Positions 62,461-64,000 of a stretch of DNA of 64,000 bases are shown here, piece after piece. The DNA is taken from the NCBI RefSeq assembly GCF_002933395.1, contig NZ_PKFN01000008.1, positions 248,001 through 312,000 of the forward strand, in the 5' to 3' direction. Each line of letters starts with the position of its first letter. Position 1 is the stretch's first letter. The position numbers and the translations under genes were made by a program. Under the pieces are notes generated by a model. It was given only the letters and a program-made list of their open reading frames with translations, ran no database searches and had not been told where the DNA came from. The DNA comes from Yoonia maritima. Lineage in GTDB: Bacteria; Pseudomonadota; Alphaproteobacteria; Rhodobacterales; Rhodobacteraceae.

Positions 62461-63588
62461 ATGGCCAAACTCTTGCTTAGCAAAATTTACACTCTCGCAA
62501 GCCTGCGCGCGCCCCACAGCGCGTTTGGCACAAGGGGCCTGCCGCGCGGAACAGAAGTGCAGGATAAAGCATTCTGGGATGGATACGACAACAACACACT
62601 CATTTATGACTGTGTGTGGATGCCAACCCAAGGGTGCGTACGGCTAGTTATGCCGAAGCTTCTAGACTTTAAAAAAACGCTGCTTAGTGCTGATATCAAA
62701 GTCGACGACACATCAATTCAGTATCGCCTTAGCGAGAATTTGAAATTCGACACGCTAGATCTGCCCTGCGATGCAATCGGTTCAACCCTATCCATTCAAA
62801 TTGAAAAAGAACGTTTAACTCTTCCGGTAAACCCTGCCAACTACAGCCGCTATGACGGATGTAACGTATTGTATACGCAGATTAAAAATGATGATCTGAA
62901 CTGGGTTTACGACTGGGGCCTTGCACATCAGCGCAATCACGGCGTCGATGCCATTTTGATCGCTGATAACGGTAGTACTGCATACAGCAGCGAAGATCTG
63001 CGGCGAACGTTGGCACGCATTCCCGGCCTGAAGGTCGCAGACGTATTGACCGCACCACACAGCCACGGCGCGCATCACACAACCTGCACTGGCGCGGGCA
63101 GTACTAAGTTTTTACAGCCCGCACTCCTTAATCTTGCCCGAGATCGCTTTTTAGCCAAAGCCCGCGCTGTGTTGCTTTGTGATGTCGACGAATTGGTTCA
63201 TGAACCCAATAATCGCAGCATATTTGACGCAGTTGTCGCGTCCCCCCTCAAATACAAAAGCTTCAACGGAGTTTGGCGTTACGCACAAAGCTCAAAAGGG
63301 CAAATCCATCATAGCGATCACATTTTTGCTCGTGACAGCGACCGTAAGTGCCCAACAAAGTACTGCATCGTACCGGACAGTCGATTGGGCCGGATGACAT
63401 GGGGTGTTCACAGTCTTGAAAAGATCAATCGTCACATATTCAAGCCATTTAACAGTTTTCAATTCTATCATTGCAAACAGATCAGTACGTCATGGAAGTC
63501 CAATCGCAATGCGCCTCTCGCTGCAGACGGCCTGATTGATCAGGATACGCAAAATTTTATGAACAGCACATTTCAGCCCGAGGCTTAG
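62461..63588 (+). CDS. Putative glycosyltransferase (DxD, GT92/GT2-like)
   Basis: Protein of 375 residues. A central segment reads RAVLLCDVDELVHEPNNRSI, with the DVDE nucleotide-sugar and metal-binding signature of family 92 and related transferases, and WVYDWGLAHQRNHGVDAILI with its downstream ADNGS also suits that fold. No signal peptide or clear membrane segment. ATG 62461 was selected because the frame upstream overlaps GT25. The acceptor is unknown, but it follows GT25 by 17 bases in the nonulosonic acid locus. Confidence 0.72.
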   Translation: MAKLLLSKIYTLASLRAPHSAFGTRGLPRGTEVQDKAFWDGYDNNTLIYDCVWMPTQGCVRLVMPKLLDFKKTLLSADIKVDDTSIQYRLSENLKFDTLDLPCDAIGSTLSIQIEKERLTLPVNPANYSRYDGCNVLYTQIKNDDLNWVYDWGLAHQRNHGVDAILIADNGSTAYSSEDLRRTLARIPGLKVADVLTAPHSHGAHHTTCTGAGSTKFLQPALLNLARDRFLAKARAVLLCDVDELVHEPNNRSIFDAVVASPLKYKSFNGVWRYAQSSKGQIHHSDHIFARDSDRKCPTKYCIVPDSRLGRMTWGVHSLEKINRHIFKPFNSFQFYHCKQISTSWKSNRNAPLAADGLIDQDTQNFMNSTFQPEA

Positions 63589-63720
63589 GGCATGAACCGC
63601 TCCGCTTAAAAGCACGCCACATCGCTTAAAATTTCAACTTTTAAATTATAATACCATTCACCCAAAAGCATTTCCCCCGATGCGGCTTATCTCTTTTCCT
63701 CTTCGCTGCTAGCAGGTGCT

Positions 63721-64000
63721 ATGGATGTCGCCTTGAAAATTTTGGTTGTTGAACCTGACGCTGCGCGCGCGCAAGATATTATTGACGCGTTAAAAGACGG
63801 TGGTTGGGGGAATGTATTTATCGTCTCTGACATTTCGGCGCTTGCCCCTAAGCTGACAGAGATCGACCCTGATATTGTGCTGATCGACATCGCCCACCCT
63901 GATCGGGATACTTTGGAACATATCGGGGCAATATCGCATGCCAAGGCGCGCCCTGTCGCAATGTTCGTGGACAGATCAGATGCGGATCTTACACAGGCGG
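63721..64000 (+). CDS. NasT-like ANTAR response regulator (5' part only)
   Basis: Partial gene running off the window end; 93 codons visible. The translation begins MDVALKILVVEPDAARAQDI and continues with PDIVLIDIAHPDRDTLEHIG and ARPVAMFVDRSDADLTQA, which is the receiver domain of NasT, an RNA-binding antiterminator of nitrate/nitrite assimilation genes. The ANTAR domain would lie beyond the edge. Alternative start is a TTG at 63733. The 132 bases before it hold no other gene. Confidence 0.82.
   Translation, partial: MDVALKILVVEPDAARAQDIIDALKDGGWGNVFIVSDISALAPKLTEIDPDIVLIDIAHPDRDTLEHIGAISHAKARPVAMFVDRSDADLTQA

Overview
The window looks like chromosomal DNA of a marine alphaproteobacterium of the Roseobacter group (Rhodobacterales). 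This rests on the gene content: a choline-sulfate/choline/betaine cluster with choXWV, a class A RNase P RNA, a carnitine dehydrogenase-thioesterase fusion beside a DUF849 cleavage enzyme, a DUF1127/LysR pair, a Zur/ZnuABC locus, a PleD-type cyclase and a NasT-like regulator. No database search was run, so the genus is open. I see no insertion sequence, prophage, CRISPR array, tRNA or rRNA gene. Genes are tightly packed, with many 1-8 base overlaps, and no stretch over about 275 bases lacks a gene.

Layout: 1-8.3 kb holds betABC-betI (minus), a BetI-type operator and choXWV (plus), which together import choline and convert choline-sulfate and choline to glycine betaine. 8.2-14.7 kb holds a DMT permease, a YmdB-like phosphoesterase, an SLC13 permease, YebC, 5-formyl-THF cyclo-ligase and MgtE. 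14.8-18.7 kb holds guanine deaminase facing an 8-oxoguanine deaminase, an IMPase-family phosphatase and a PraR-like repressor. 19-26 kb is more mixed: quinone oxidoreductase, LysR with divergent DUF1127, BI-1, cupin, an ATP-grasp orphan, rpmG, a ParB-like orphan and a DmdA/GcvT-like methyltransferase. rnpB follows on the minus strand, then an amidase, a lipoprotein, gatCA, a ceramidase-like protein and tadA.

30.9-39.7 kb is a one-directional block: methyltransferase, rluB, then TerC, a small membrane protein, XpaC, TelA, a DUF2927 lipoprotein, an orphan membrane protein, an SPFH-GYF2 protein and a membrane-anchored zinc-ribbon protein. This run from TerC onward is the best candidate here for a poorly described system, probably concerned with envelope or metal stress. 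39.7-45.2 kb has a sugar kinase, dtd, the zinc uptake locus with its operator (ZnuA carries a perfect 10-copy DDH repeat), a phosphatase and DUF3572.

45.2-49.9 kb has a PleD-like cyclase whose first receiver lacks the phosphorylatable aspartate, facing an ECF sigma/putative anti-sigma/metal-sensor operon headed by an EF-hand protein. 49.9-54 kb is a carnitine catabolic operon (DUF849 enzyme, lipocalin, lipoprotein, dehydrogenase-thioesterase fusion, DMT permease) that yields glycine betaine and so converges with the bet genes. 54-64 kb ends with GNAT, aldo/keto reductase, SDR, an outer-membrane protein, metG, a nonulosonic (sialic-type) acid locus with glycosyltransferases and a protein phosphatase, and the 5' part of a nasT-like gene cut by the window edge.
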